Source: CAWKEY01 sp963696315
GTDB taxonomy: Bacteria > Pseudomonadota > Gammaproteobacteria > Methylococcales > Methylomonadaceae
DNA length: 64,000 bases
Direction of reading: 5' to 3'
NCBI GenBank assembly: GCA_963696315.1
Contig: CAVOJU010000005.1
Location: 1-64,000, forward strand
In this document: piece by piece, positions 8,760-18,674 of the stretch
Numbering within the stretch: the stretch's first letter is position 1
Layout: each line of letters opens with the position of its first letter
The notes under the pieces: model-generated
The model's input: only the letters and a program-made list of their open reading frames with translations
Told to the model about the DNA's origin: nothing
The model's database searches: none
Translations under genes and position numbers: made by a program

Positions 8760-10470
8760 GTAACTTCTCATTACCCACAGGTAGCCGCAGCCCGAATCAA
8801 ATCAGATAACGGTGGAATATGGCTTTCGCCACACAACCTATCCTTAAGATAATGCCAAAACGAAATCTTGTGCTTTAGGCATGTCTTTTTTAAGCTGGCA
8901 AAGGTATCGCGACATCTTCGTCCTGCCTCACTACGAGTGCTACCGCTTATTTTTCGTTTTTTAACGTAATCCCGAATATCGCGTTCGCTCAGGTTGTTGT
9001 GGAGTGGTAAATAAGGTTTGTCGAGAACCCGAAGTAATTCGTGTTGATTGTTGCCCATCCGCTGTAGGGCAAGATTCAGTGTTACGTATGCCGTTTTGGC
9101 GCCGCACATCGTTTTAAATCGGGATTTGATGTCTTCAGCCTGGATTGCCGTTGGCTCAAGTTTGTAGGCTTTCAGATCGCGGTAAATCTGCCAGAGTTGT
9201 TCGCGTGTGTTATCAACGGCTTTAACATGCTCGGCATTTAAGGGAATGAGACGATTGATGATGCGTTCGGCATGAATCCAACACAACGCATGGTCAAAGA
9301 CATTAAACTGTCCGGCATCATCGCTGACAATGCTGAGGGTAACGGGAATGCCTTGAGCTAATAGGCCCCCCATTAAAGCGCCTTCGGTGATAATTCGCCG
9401 ATGCCGCTTGGTTTTGATGCCCTGCTGATTCAGCCATTTCTCCCAATCGAGAGCGGTTTCGATACGCACTACCTTATCGGCTGGATCCGCTAGCGGTAGG
9501 CTACACACCGCTTCACCCTGAAATTCAAGCTCAAGACGCGCTAACAGAATAGGCGGCAGTTTTTGTTGTTCCATATACGCGAAGGCGCCGGTATTCAGCA
9601 CATAGAAATGGTTGCTGCCTTGGCCTAAACAGCTGAGGAAGTTAATGCGGCTTTTGCTTTCCGTGCTACTAAACCAGGCAAACAGCTCATTGCCGATATG
9701 TGTGCAATAGCCGTTTTTGCCATCATGGCGCGCTCCGGTGTCATCGGTATGTATATACTGCGAGACGGACAATCCGGCTTGTAGTAATTGGTCTTTTTCA
9801 TCATGGAACAGATCCAAGCCATCGGTGATAAACTGGCTTAACCGGCCGCTGGATAGTTCAACCCCCAAGTCCTGCAATTGTTTCAACAGCAGCGGTTGGG
9901 TGACATGTTGATGATGGTATTGATAGAGGATGAAACTGATCAGATCGTTGCCAAAGTGGCAGCCGTTAAGCCCGTCGGGTAGCTGTCCTGACACATAACT
10001 GCCATCTGCTGTTTGGTATTGGGCTAAGCGATAGCAGGTATTGAAGGTCTCAAATTTAATATTTTGAATGACCACGTCCCGATAACCCTTAAAAGTTGAG
10101 CCTTCTGGAATAGTATCGGGGTGGATGTCGAACGTGGCATCAATCTTAAGATGATCTGTTTTACTGCGTTTCGGCCCTTTGTTCTTTTTAGACTTGTCGC
10201 CATCATCGCTGTTCTCATCACCGTCTTCGGCCGAGTCCCCATCCATTTTGCTGGGTTTTATTTTGGGTTTAGTGGTTTCGCCCTTGAGCTTAAGTATTTC
10301 TTGCTCCAGCTTATCTATCTGTATTTGCTGCCACGCAAGCAATTCCAGCAGCACATCGACTAGCGGTGTGCGCTCTTCGTTACTGATTTTGGGTAATTGT
10401 GGCTTAAGTGAATCCATGTGACTATTTTAACTTAATTCTTAGGTGCTACCCGCAATTAATGAGAAGTTAC
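8760..10470 (-). mobile_element. IS66-like insertion sequence, complete
   Basis: 1,711 bp, flanked by the 8-bp direct repeat CAGCTATC. The ends begin GTAACTTCTCATTA on the left and, as reverse complement, on the right. The 5'-GTAA start and the 8-bp duplication are both characteristic of IS66. It carries only a TnpC-type transposase and no TnpA/TnpB accessory genes. Confidence 0.9.
8771..10417 (-). CDS. IS66-like transposase (TnpC type)
   Basis: 548 residues with an N-terminal coiled coil (ELLAWQQIQIDKLEQEIL) and an acidic/lysine linker. The DDE core has Asp in YIHTDDTGARHDGKNG, Asp in LSIVSDDAGQFN, and Glu in LHNNLSERDIRDYVKKRK followed by the GSTRSEAGRR motif. The frame is uninterrupted and fills the element almost end to end, so this copy may be active. 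It is inserted in the IS630 transposase. Confidence 0.88.
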   Translation of the reverse strand: MDSLKPQLPKISNEERTPLVDVLLELLAWQQIQIDKLEQEILKLKGETTKPKIKPSKMDGDSAEDGDENSDDGDKSKKNKGPKRSKTDHLKIDATFDIHPDTIPEGSTFKGYRDVVIQNIKFETFNTCYRLAQYQTADGSYVSGQLPDGLNGCHFGNDLISFILYQYHHQHVTQPLLLKQLQDLGVELSSGRLSQFITDGLDLFHDEKDQLLQAGLSVSQYIHTDDTGARHDGKNGYCTHIGNELFAWFSSTESKSRINFLSCLGQGSNHFYVLNTGAFAYMEQQKLPPILLARLELEFQGEAVCSLPLADPADKVVRIETALDWEKWLNQQGIKTKRHRRIITEGALMGGLLAQGIPVTLSIVSDDAGQFNVFDHALCWIHAERIINRLIPLNAEHVKAVDNTREQLWQIYRDLKAYKLEPTAIQAEDIKSRFKTMCGAKTAYVTLNLALQRMGNNQHELLRVLDKPYLPLHNNLSERDIRDYVKKRKISGSTRSEAGRRCRDTFASLKKTCLKHKISFWHYLKDRLCGESHIPPLSDLIRAAATCG

Positions 10471-10774
10471 CAGCTATCATGTCATGCAATTGTTTTTGCT
10501 GCGCTTTAGTAAGCTTTTCTTTACGTCCACGCCCTTGGTAATGTTTGCCCATTATCCAGTCTCTTCCTCCGGACATGAATTTTGTTATCCAATTAACGAC
10601 GGTTTTGAAATTGACATCCAACAGTTTTGCAATCTCGGTTATTCCCCTCCCTTCGCCGTAACAGATCATGGCTATTGCTAATCTGTACGCTTGAATATTT
10701 TTTAATCTTAATGCGGCTGATAGACGTTCCCGTAATTTTTCTACAAGAGATTTGGAAAAGATGATTACTGCCAT
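10471..10774 (-). pseudogene. IS630-family transposase, N-terminal DNA-binding piece
   Basis: About 101 codons with two HTH-like segments. One is GRGITEIAKLLDVNFKTVVN, a resolvase-like HTH, followed by the basic GRGRKEKLTKAQQKQL linker typical of IS630. It ends at MIAG, exactly at the IS66 target duplication, and continues at 8759. The start at 10774 lies about 70 bases from the outer border of the element, as expected. Confidence 0.82.
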
Positions 10775-10847
10775 TGATATGCTTAGTTAAGGTTTTTAAA
10801 TGAGCCTATTCTAAAGGCGTTTTGTCGCGATTTTATTGGGCTTTGGA

Positions 10848-11084
10848 AATTTAATTTATGAAAGTCTATATAACGTGTCCGATAGACGAAGTAGGCTTTT
10901 CCGCCCGCATCGAAACCCGCGCTGGTGGAATAGATTTGACCCATGCCGGCTGTCGAAACAGTTTGCGGCGCACCCCAATTGCCTTGCGCATCGCGGCGGA
11001 AGCTAGTGAATCCGAGGTTAAGCAAGGCTTGACCATCGCTGTTTACAAACAGTTTGGCGCTGCCGAAAATACTGGCTCCACTAC
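10848..11084 (-). pseudogene. Middle fragment of the secreted beta-propeller-like protein
   Basis: About 78 codons (SSGASIFGSAKLFVNSDG through YFVYRTRYIDFHK). It has blade-like repeats with the same G/S/N/W bias and the W-G-A-P-Q motif, which resembles W-S-T-P-K of the 3' fragment. The methionine at 11115 that opens a longer frame belongs to the neighbouring ISAzo13 inverted repeat, not to this gene. It joins upstream to 12432-13010 and downstream to 1115-1613. Confidence 0.65.
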
Positions 11085-12431
11085 TAAGGTGATTTCCGAA
11101 GAAGATTTTACCCATTCAGGATAGAATTTCATCATTATTTCACCCGCCGAGTGCGACCTTGCGATCTACCACCGAACCTTCTCTCTTGCCCTTGAATGCA
11201 TACCAAATCGAAGACTTGAAATTAGCGAGTTCAAAAATGTCAGGAGCAGAACGACGAGCTTTCCAAGCCGCGATGACCTTGAAATACTGCCAGGGTAATG
11301 CCCGTCTGTCGGAGAGAGTGTTTGGTTGGGGCCGCGCAACTGTGCAGTTGGGGTTAAACGAACACCGCACCGGCATCATTTGCCGGGGGATGCAATCGAC
11401 TTATGGCGGGGACAAGTTGTGGGGAGAAAAGCATCCTGAGGTGGCGCAAGCCCTGTGGGCGTTGGCGGAATTGCATAGCCAGCAAGATCCGACCTTCCGC
11501 ACATAGCTGTCGTACACCCGCTTGACCGCAGCGGAAGCTTTGAAGCAGTTACGTGCCCAAGGTTTCCATGAAGACCAACTGCCGTCGCCCAGCACCATGG
11601 CCGAGGTTCTGAACCGCAATGGCTACCGTCTACGCAAGGTGCTCAAGGCCAAGCCGCAAAAGAAACTCCCAGAAACGGATGCCATCTTTGCCAACATTAA
11701 GGAAAAAGATAAGAGCACCCTGGAAGGCGAGAATTCCGTGGACGGTAGGCAGGTCAAGCGCCTCAGCATCGACTGCAAAGCCACGGTGAATATCGGGGAT
11801 TACTCACGGGGCGGAAAGACACGCGGTGATGCCCGTGCCGCTGACCATGACATGGGTTGTGAGGAAAAATACATACCCTTTGGCATCGTAGACGAGGACG
11901 AAGGGTCGCTCTATCTGACATTTGGAAGCTCCTTCAAGACCAGCGATTTCATCGCAGACAGCTTGATGGGCTGGTGGGAGAAACACCCCTGCGCAGGAAC
12001 GGGCGGCAATTGCGCATATCCAGATCAAGGTCGACAATGGCCCGGAGAGCAGTGGCGTGCGCACGCAATTCCTTAACCGCATCGTGGAATTCGTCGACCA
12101 TACCAGAACAAACGTCCAACTGCTGTACTATCCGCCTTACCATAGCAAGTACAATCCGATTGAGCGTTGCTGGGGCATTTTGGAGCAGCACTGGAATGGA
12201 GCCAAGCTGGTGACTGCCGAAACCATGCTGGAATGGGCAAAAAGCATGACCTGGAAAGGGATACAGCCAGTGGTCAACCTCAGCAAGACGGTTTATCAAA
12301 AAGGGATTTCACTGTCCAAGGTGGCTATGCAGGCGATTGAAGCAAGACTGGAACGTAACCCAATCCTGCCCAAATGGGACATCCTGATTCGACCCGGCTG
12401 ATGGGTAAATTAATTTCTGGAAATCACCTAA
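11085..12431 (+). mobile_element. ISAzo13-family insertion sequence
   Basis: Ends share the inverted repeat AGGTGATTTCC (left from 11087, right to 12429). A second matching block follows (TTTACCCAT with CAG nearby), giving imperfect repeats of about 35 bp. It encodes one ISAzo13-type transposase with a nonsense mutation and a frameshift. It splits the propeller gene between SKSQL and SGASIF. No clear target duplication was seen. Confidence 0.8.
11159..12401 (+). pseudogene. ISAzo13-family transposase, disrupted
   Basis: Shows the family signature: SGAERRAFQAAMTLKYCQGN at the N-terminus, then LPSPSTMAEVLNRNGYRLRK, the first Asp in LSIDCKATVNIGDYSRGG, and the C-terminal YYPPYHSKYNPIERCWG. An in-frame TAG at 11504-11506 interrupts DPTFRT-LSYTRLTAAEA. 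Near 12000 the frame shifts; the downstream frame AHIQIKVDNGPESSGVRTQF supplies the expected catalytic segment. Both lesions lie within otherwise well-conserved sequence, so the element looks recently inactivated or mis-sequenced. Confidence 0.85.
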
Positions 12432-13010
12432 GTTGCGATTTGCTCCATGAAAATGAACCATCAGGTGCTATAACTCGAACTAGGGCTTTAACGCTAAAAG
12501 AGCTGCCGGTGCTTAAGGGATAGGTTCTGGGATTGGTCATAACAGCGATGATATTGCCATTACCATCTACGCCAACGCTGGGACCCACTTCAGTATAAAC
12601 TCCTGCCATCAAGGTATAGCCGGGTGCGCCGGGAATTTGTTCGCCGTGCGGCTGCGGCCAATTATTATTAATCTGCGGCCAAGTATTATTAAAGCTCTCA
12701 AAGCTGGAAAATTTTGAAATAGACCCCGTTGCTGGTGCCAGATTATACTCGTTCCAAAATACCGTAACCGTTCCGGATGGAGATACCACCGCACCGGCGT
12801 TGGTCGCATCGGTAGGTACATTAGTAAACTCATGCGGGTCGGAACAAATTGGAGAAAAATTAGCTGTCCGAGGAACACAAACCGAGGCAAAAATTCGCTG
12901 AATGCCTGTGCCGCCATAGGTGTTGGCCACGCCAAGAACGGTCTCGTCCCATACCACCACTGATGTCCCCGAGGCATTGACAGCCTTGCGAATATTATAG
13001 GCCCGCTAGT
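12432..13010 (-). pseudogene. Upstream fragment of the secreted beta-propeller-like protein
   Basis: About 190 codons, rich in N, S, T, P and W, ending GSFSWSKSQL at the ISAzo13 border. It continues in frame into 10848-11084. It includes a CVPRTANFSPICSD cysteine pair and repeated Val-Asp-Gly-Asn-Gly type turns, in keeping with a secreted repeat protein. Its 5' end abuts a second ISAzo13 remnant, with an in-frame TAG at the junction. The original start and signal peptide are not found in the window. Confidence 0.65.
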
Positions 13011-13683
13011 GTTGCTAAGTGGATGTAAATAAATAACTAGCCGCTTTCATTTCCTTGATAGTTGAGATTTGATGGCATAGTTCCAGTCCTTGCCATGAAA
13101 CCTAGCAGGCAAGAGGTTGACTCTCTCCATGTCTTCATCACTCACCTTGATCCCAGTTGGGTAGGTATTTTCATCCAACTCAGCTCGAATCGTAAGTCCG
13201 GTATCCGTAGTCGTGTGACCAATTAAATTCACAATTACTTCGTGACTGATCAACGGACGCCCTCGCCAATTCTCAGTGATATGACAAAACATCCGATGTT
13301 CTATCTTGTTCCATTTACTGGTGCCTGGCGGAAAATGACGCACATAGATGACTAGACCAGTCTCATCAGCAAACTTTTGCAATTCCACTTTCCATAACCG
13401 ATTGCGGCTGGCATTACTGCCAGCGCCATCCGCAGTGATCAGCAGAGCGTGCGCTTGGGGATAGCACTCTTTGCCCCTATGTTCCCACCAGCGACGGATA
13501 GATTCGACAGCAAATTGGGCTGTGTCATGATCAATTCCTACACTGACCCAACCTTGATTGTGCGTGGGATCATACACGCCATAAGGGCAAACCTTGCCCA
13601 ACTGAGGGTCGGGGAAATCATGAATTCTAACTTGCTCCGGCTGTCCCTGCGGACGGTACTCGCGCCCTGGATTAGCAAAATTC
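13011..13683 (-). pseudogene. ISAzo13-family transposase remnant (second type)
   Basis: The catalytic C-terminal half of a different ISAzo13 transposase. NPGREYRPQGQPEQV leads into GWVSVGIDHDTAQFAVESI, then ALLITADGAGSNASRNRLWK and FPPGTSKWNKIEHRMF. The frame is open from 13683 to the stop at 13047. The N-terminal half is missing, replaced by the truncated IS110 at 13684. The stretch 13011-13046 is its terminal repeat region (rich in TAAATAAATAACTAG). It is clearly more divergent from the copy at 11159 than a duplicate would be. Confidence 0.8.
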
Positions 13684-14451
13684 CCTACTGATCACTTGAT
13701 AGTCCCTCAAATGATTCAGCAGGGTTTGTCGAAACCGCAGGATACGCGCTTCCAATTCGTCGATATGTATCATCAGCTCGCGGATGACAAAACGGTGACT
13801 GTCCGACAAATCGCCCTCCAAGGCCTCGCGTAATTCGTCGGGCGTGGCTTTGAGACGCGAATCGGCATGGGTCAACACTTGCTCGGGCGTTTCGCCGTCT
13901 AGCAATCCCGTAATCATGGCTTTGGCCGATTTGCCATACACATCGCTGACCACGACGGACAGGCGGATGCCGGCGTCGGTCAACAGTTTATGCAAGCGGT
14001 TTTTCTCGCCAGAGGCGATGCCGGTCAACTTTTGCAGTTGCCGGGCGATCAGGCGATAGTCCCGAAACTGTCGAGGCGGTACGAAGCCCCCTCGCAACAA
14101 ACCGCTTCGGGCCAGAATGGCCAACCACTGGGCGTCGTTGATATCCGTCTTGCGTCCAGGGACGTGTTTGACGTGGCGAGCATTGACCACGGCCAAATTC
14201 AAACCATACCACTCGAGTGCCGCATAGGGACTCTTCCAATAAATGCCCGTACTTTCCATCACCACCAGTTCCGGATGAAAGGACGCTACCCACGCCGCCA
14301 TTTCACGCCGATCCCGTTTAAAGCCACCAAACTCGCGCACTTCAGTGACGACCTCGCCCAGGTCGTTTTCAGACAAGACACAGACGGTCAGCTTGGCTTG
14401 GTGTACATCCAGCGCCGCCACACAACGATAGACTGCGGTTAATTCCATCAT
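13684..14451 (-). pseudogene. IS110-family transposase, C-terminally truncated
   Basis: The N-terminal RuvC-like DEDD domain is intact: Asp in VAALDVHQAKL, Glu in VVMESTGIYWK, and two Asp in GRKTDINDAQW. A helical region follows (GEKNRLHKLLTDAGI). The family's C-terminal domain with the catalytic serine (Transposase_20, including the GIGP motif) is absent. The frame runs into the ISAzo13 remnant at 13683 and stops at 13672. At about 255 residues against roughly 350-450 for the family, it should be inactive. Confidence 0.85.
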
Positions 14452-14640
14452 GACCTCCCAGGGTGTAAACTTGATGCTCAGGGAGGCGGCGGATGTCAGA
14501 CTGAATTCACCTTCAGGCTTGAACAGCCCGAGGTCTTATTACTGTGCGATCTCTTACGATTTATGCCGGGGTACGAGTCAGTCCGACGGGTCACGTTAGG
14601 TTTCAGGATTAAATCTCTAAAAATTTGATCGACCTCTGCC
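14452..14640 (-). other. Non-coding left end of the IS110 element, candidate bridge-RNA region
   Basis: About 190 bases upstream of the IS110 transposase without a gene. IS110-group elements are known to encode a structured guide (bridge) RNA in this position. An inverted pair, GGGAGGCGGCGG near 14479 and CCGCCGCCTCCCG near 14640, brackets the segment and could mark its edges. No fold was computed, so the RNA is a proposal only. Confidence 0.3.
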
Positions 14641-15026
14641 CGCCGCCTCCCGCATAGCATCTTTCATTTTCCGGGGTGATGCAGCTTTTTTTTCATGATC
14701 GTTAGGTTGATGGTTAAACGCGTTCTGCGCGTGTGCAAGTTATCCTACGGATTAGCAGGAGTCGGCTGCTGAGCTTGATTTGCAGCTGGCGCTGGCGTTG
14801 AGCGAAGCCTGGTTGTAAGAAAGTTTTGGAGCCAGCTGAAAAGCACCGGAGCGGGCCAGTTGCCGGCCTAATGGTTAACAGCCCTGATGCCGGTTAAAAG
14901 CATTTTGAACCGACGCGTTACTTGTTTGGTCTTGATTCAGGTTATAATGGACGCCCTTTATTAAGCGCTTGTTCATTTTCATGCGTTTTTTATTTTTAAT
15001 TTGGCGGATAAACACCGCTACAAAAT
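14641..15026 (+). other. Intergenic region upstream of miaB
   Basis: Gene-free. Apart from the promoter candidate at 14922-14948 I see only GC-rich sequence and some short repeats of the type GCTGGCGCTGGCG. It may contain more IS110-end sequence. Confidence 0.4.
14922..14948 (+). promoter_or_regulatory. Candidate sigma-70 promoter for miaB
   Basis: A perfect TATAAT (14943-14948) with TTGTTT 15 bases upstream, about 80 bases ahead of the miaB start. The spacing is shorter than the ideal 17, so the -35 assignment is weak. Confidence 0.45.
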
Positions 15027-16383
15027 ATGACACAAAAACTTTATATTCAAACCAACGGCTGCCAAATGAATGAGTACGATTCCGATAAAATGCGGGATGT
15101 GCTCAAGGCTTCGCATGGATTTGAACTGATCGACGACCCCAAACAAGCCGATGTCCTGCTGCTGAATACCTGTTCGGTGCGCGAGAAAGCGCAGGAAAAA
15201 GTCTTTTCAGCCTTGGGCAAATGGCGCCGGATTAAGGATAAACGTCCCGAGGTGATTATCGGTGTCGGCGGTTGTGTGGCCAGTCAGGAAGGTGCGGCTA
15301 TTCAAAAACGCGCGCCGTTTGTCGATATTGTGTTCGGCCCGCAAACCTTGCACCGTTTACCGCAGTTGCTGGATCAGGCGCGCAATAGACACGAGCACGT
15401 GGTCGATATTTCCTTTCCGGAAATAGAAAAATTTGATGCCTTGCCCGAGCCGCGCGCCGAAGGGCCAAAAGCGTATGTGTCGGTCATGGAAGGCTGCAGC
15501 AAATATTGCAGCTTCTGCGTGGTGCCTTATACCCGCGGCGAAGAAATCAGCCGTCCGCTGAATGATGTGATCGCTGAAATTACCACTTTGGCCAAACAAG
15601 GCGTGCGCGAGGTCAATTTGTTAGGGCAAAACGTCAATGCTTATCGCGGCGAAATGGAGGATGGCGATATTGCCGATTTTGCCTTGTTGCTGCATTATGT
15701 TGCCGCCGTCGAGGGCATTGGGCGTATCCGTTTTACTACCTCACATCCGATTGAATTTACCGACAGCCTGATCGAAGCCTTTGCCGAAATTCCCTCAGTT
15801 GGTTGATCATTTGCATTTGCCGGTGCAAAGCGGCAGTGATCATATTCTGTCCTTGATGAAGCGGGGCCATACCCGCGCCGATTATATTGAAACCATACGC
15901 AAATTGCGGCTGGTACGCCCCAATATTTACCTGTCATCGGATTTTATCATCGGCTTCCCCGGCGAAACCGAGGCAGAATTTGAACAAACTCTGTCGCTGG
16001 TTGAGGAGATCGGTTTCGATCTGTCCTACAGCTTTGTTTATAGTCAACGGCCTGGTACGCCAGCCGCTGATATGCCTGATGATGTGCCGGCCGAAGTCAA
16101 AAAACAGCGTCTGGAACGTTTCCAGCAGCGTATTAATGAGATGACCGCAGCCATTTCCAGCAGCATGATTGATAGTGTGCAGACTGTCTTAGTAGAAGGG
16201 CCTGCCAAGAAAAATCCCCTGCAAATGCAGGGCAGAACCGAGAACAACCGGGTGGTCAATTTTATTGGTCATCCGCGTCTGGCCGGCCAGTTTGTCGATA
16301 TCCTGATTACCGAAGCCTTGCCCAATTCCTTACGGGGTCGCATGGTTGACTCCTCTGCCGATAAAATTATTTCAACTAACTGA
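15027..16383 (+). CDS. miaB: tRNA-2-methylthio-N6-dimethylallyladenosine synthase
   Basis: Radical-SAM enzyme that methylthiolates i6A37 in tRNAs reading UNN codons. The UPF0004 domain has its three cysteines in TNGCQMNEYDSDK, LLNTCSVREKA and GVGGCVASQEG. The radical-SAM cluster is GCSKYCSFCVVPYTRG. The LHLPVQSGSD and SDFIIGFPGETEAEF motifs and a C-terminal TRAM domain follow. The frame breaks near 15793: ATTCCCTCAG should read ATTCCTCAG (I-P-Q-L-V-D-H), one extra C. With that removed it is about 452 residues, normal for MiaB. It is followed by phoH, the usual miaB-phoH-ybeY-corC order. Confidence 0.95.
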
Positions 16384-16391
16384 TTATATTA

Positions 16392-17364
16392 ATGATTTCT
16401 CAGGAAATTTCCCTGTTGCCGGCCGATAACGGCAGGCTATCCAATTTTTGTGGTCAATTCGATGCCCATTTGCGGCAGATAGAGAGCCGTCTTCAAGTTG
16501 AAATTGCCAATCGCGGCAATCAGTTTAAGGTGACGGGTCTGGATAGTTCAGTGAAAGCCGCTTGTGCGCTTATGCAAAAATTATTTGCCAGCACCGAAAA
16601 AGAATTGCTGACCTCGGAACTGATTCATCTGGCCATGCAGGATGCTTCCATAGACGAAATTCTCGATGGCCCGGAAGCAGCGGCCAAGCAAATCGTCATG
16701 ATTAAAACCAAACGCGGCATCATCAAAGGCCGCGGCGCCAATCAGCAGGACTATCTGAACAAGATCATGTCTCAATGACATCAACTTTGGGGTTGGCCCG
16801 GCCGGGACCGGCAAAACCTACCTCGCCGTCGCCTGTGCCATTGAAGCGCTGCAAAGTGAAAAGGTCAGCAAAATCATTCTGGTGCGTCCTGCGGTGGAAG
16901 CCGGTGAAAAGCTGGGTTTTTTGCCGGGTGACATGGCGCAAAAAGTCGATCCGTATTTGCGCCCTTTGTACGATGCCTTGTATGAAATGTTGGGTTTTGA
17001 GCGCGTGGAAAAAATGATCGACCGCGGCGTTATCGAAGTGGCGCCGTTGGCGTTTATGCGCGGCAGAACGCTGAATGACGCCTTTATTATTCTCGACGAG
17101 GCGCAAAACACCACTACCGAACAGATTAAAATGTTTCTGACTCGCGTGGGTTTTGGGTCAACCGCCGTGGTGACCGGCGATATTACCCAGATCGATTTGC
17201 CTTCAGAAAAGATGTCCGGTCTGCGGCATGTGCTGGAAGTCTTAAAAGATATTGAGGGCATCAGCTTTACATTTTTTGGCGTGCGCGACGTGGTCAGGCA
17301 TCCTTTGGTGCAGCGCATTGTTTCCGCTTATGAAGCTTACGAGAAAAAGCAGACATCCGTATGA
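16392..17364 (+). CDS. phoH: PhoH family ATPase (YbeZ)
   Basis: About 324 residues after correction. The N-terminal KH-like region ends in RGIIKGRGANQQDY. The ATPase core has Walker A GPAGTGKTY, the RPAVEAGEKLGFLPGD motif, Walker B AFIILDEAQN and VVTGDITQID. The frame is broken near 16776, where TCTCAATGAC should read TCTCATGAC (S-H-D-I-N-F-G), one extra A. It works with YbeY, whose gene overlaps it by 4 bases, in rRNA maturation and ribosome quality control. Confidence 0.93.
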
Positions 17365-17822
17365 ACCAGCTGGAAATTCAACGCATTGTTGAAAGCGGCT
17401 GGCAGCCGGACCAGCAGGAAATTCAAGCCTGGGTGGATGCAGTGCTTGAAGATTTTGGCCGGGACACTGAAATTGTCGTGCGCATCGTCGACGAGCAGGA
17501 AAGCGCTGAACTCAACGCTACCTACCGGCATAAACAAGGTCCCACCAACATTCTCAGTTTTCCGTTTGCAATGCCCGCAGGGTTTGACGCTATCGAGCTA
17601 AATCTACTGGGTGATCTGGTGATTTGCGCTGCGGTAGTCGAAAGAGAAGCGTTGGCGCAGGACAAGCCGCTGGCGCATCATTGGGCGCACATGGTGGTGC
17701 ATGGTGTATTACATTTGTTGGGCTATGATCATATCGAAGATGATCAGGCCGAACTTATGGAAAGCAGGGAAATAGCCATCCTCAAGCAATTAAATATCAA
17801 TAATCCGTATCAAGAGCGATAG
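17361..17822 (+). CDS. ybeY: Endoribonuclease YbeY
   Basis: 153 residues with the zinc-binding motif HMVVHGVLHLLGYDH (three histidines) and the upstream TNILSFPF motif. It is a single-strand RNase for 16S rRNA 3' maturation and 70S quality control. The start overlaps the phoH stop as ATGA. No frameshift. Length is normal. Confidence 0.95.
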   Translation: MNQLEIQRIVESGWQPDQQEIQAWVDAVLEDFGRDTEIVVRIVDEQESAELNATYRHKQGPTNILSFPFAMPAGFDAIELNLLGDLVICAAVVEREALAQDKPLAHHWAHMVVHGVLHLLGYDHIEDDQAELMESREIAILKQLNINNPYQER

Positions 17823-17826
17823 AAAA

Positions 17827-18669
17827 ATGAGCGATGAACACCCCCGAAGTACTAGCTCCCAGCCAAAAAGCTGGATCGATAAAATCAGTCATTTACTGAC
17901 TGGCGAGCCGCAGGATCTTGAAGATCTGCTGGAAATATTAAGAGAAGCCCGCAGCAATCACTTATTGGATACCGATGCCCTGTCCATGATAGAGGGGGTT
18001 TTGCAAGTATCGCAAATGCGGGTCAGAGACATCATGATTCCGCGTGTTCAGATGGTCGTTATCCCCCGCGATGCCGAGCTGGAAACTATTTTGCCTTTGG
18101 CGGTAGAGTTTGGGCATTCGCGTTTCCCCGTTATTGAAGAAGATCGCGCCAAAGTGGTCGGTATCCTGATGGCCAAGGACTTGTTGGCGCATGCCTTGGT
18201 GAACAAAAATCTCAAGGTCGAAGAAATCATGCGGCCCGCCAACATCGTTCCGGAAAGCAAGCGTTTGAATGTACTGCTCAAGGAGTTCCGCACCAATCGC
18301 AACCACATGGCGATTGTCGTTGATGAATACGGGCAGGCTGCAGGTTTGGTCACCATTGAAGATGTGTTAGAACAGATCGTCGGGGAAATAGAAGATGAAT
18401 ACGACGATGAAGACGATGAAGAGTATATTTCCCAGCGCAATGATAATGAGTATATGGTCAAAGCCTTGACGCCAATAGAGGACTTTGATGAATATTTTTC
18501 CACTCATTTGGCAACCGATGAATACGATACCGTCGGCGGCTTTATTGTCAATCAGCTTGAACACATGCCTAAAAAAGGTGAAAGCCTGGTCGTGGACAAG
18601 TTACGTTTTGAAGTGATTAGGGCCGATAATCGTCGCCTGCACCTGATTAAACTTAAAATACTGGATTAG
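17827..18669 (+). CDS. corC: CorC/YbeX family CBS-domain protein
   Basis: 280 residues, soluble, without membrane helices. Two CBS domains span about 65-190 (VRDIMIPRVQM at the first, IVPESKRLNVLLKEF in the second). An extremely acidic stretch (EIEDEYDDEDDEE, about 185-200) follows, then a C-terminal CorC_HlyC domain (YDTVGGFIVNQLEHMPKKG). E. coli YbeX is linked to Mg2+/Co2+ resistance and to ribosome metabolism. It lies four bases after ybeY in the same operon. Confidence 0.92.
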   Translation: MSDEHPRSTSSQPKSWIDKISHLLTGEPQDLEDLLEILREARSNHLLDTDALSMIEGVLQVSQMRVRDIMIPRVQMVVIPRDAELETILPLAVEFGHSRFPVIEEDRAKVVGILMAKDLLAHALVNKNLKVEEIMRPANIVPESKRLNVLLKEFRTNRNHMAIVVDEYGQAAGLVTIEDVLEQIVGEIEDEYDDEDDEEYISQRNDNEYMVKALTPIEDFDEYFSTHLATDEYDTVGGFIVNQLEHMPKKGESLVVDKLRFEVIRADNRRLHLIKLKILD

Positions 18670-18674
18670 CAGCC

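Larger units (their letters stand above)
1614..10847 (-). mobile_element. IS630-like element, outer shell of the nested insertions
   Basis: The ends were placed where the host propeller frame resumes. They share the short inverted motif TTTCCAA (near 1608-1614 and 10848-10854). The transposase lies in three pieces (10774-10471, 8759-8612, 2492-1639), separated by an IS66-like element and an IS4-like element. Without its guests the element would be about 1.4 kb. IS630 elements insert at TA; I cannot fix the exact TA here. Borders are uncertain by a few bases. Confidence 0.65.

Noticed and set aside
11504..11506. In-frame TAG in the ISAzo13 transposase, possibly recoded
   Set aside because: The same gene also has a frameshift and there is no sign of stop-codon recoding elsewhere; a nonsense mutation or error is simpler.
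15027..17364. Programmed frameshifts in miaB and phoH
   Set aside because: Sites are not slippery heptamers, the families are not known for it, and the same +1-base pattern occurs in a dozen unrelated genes.
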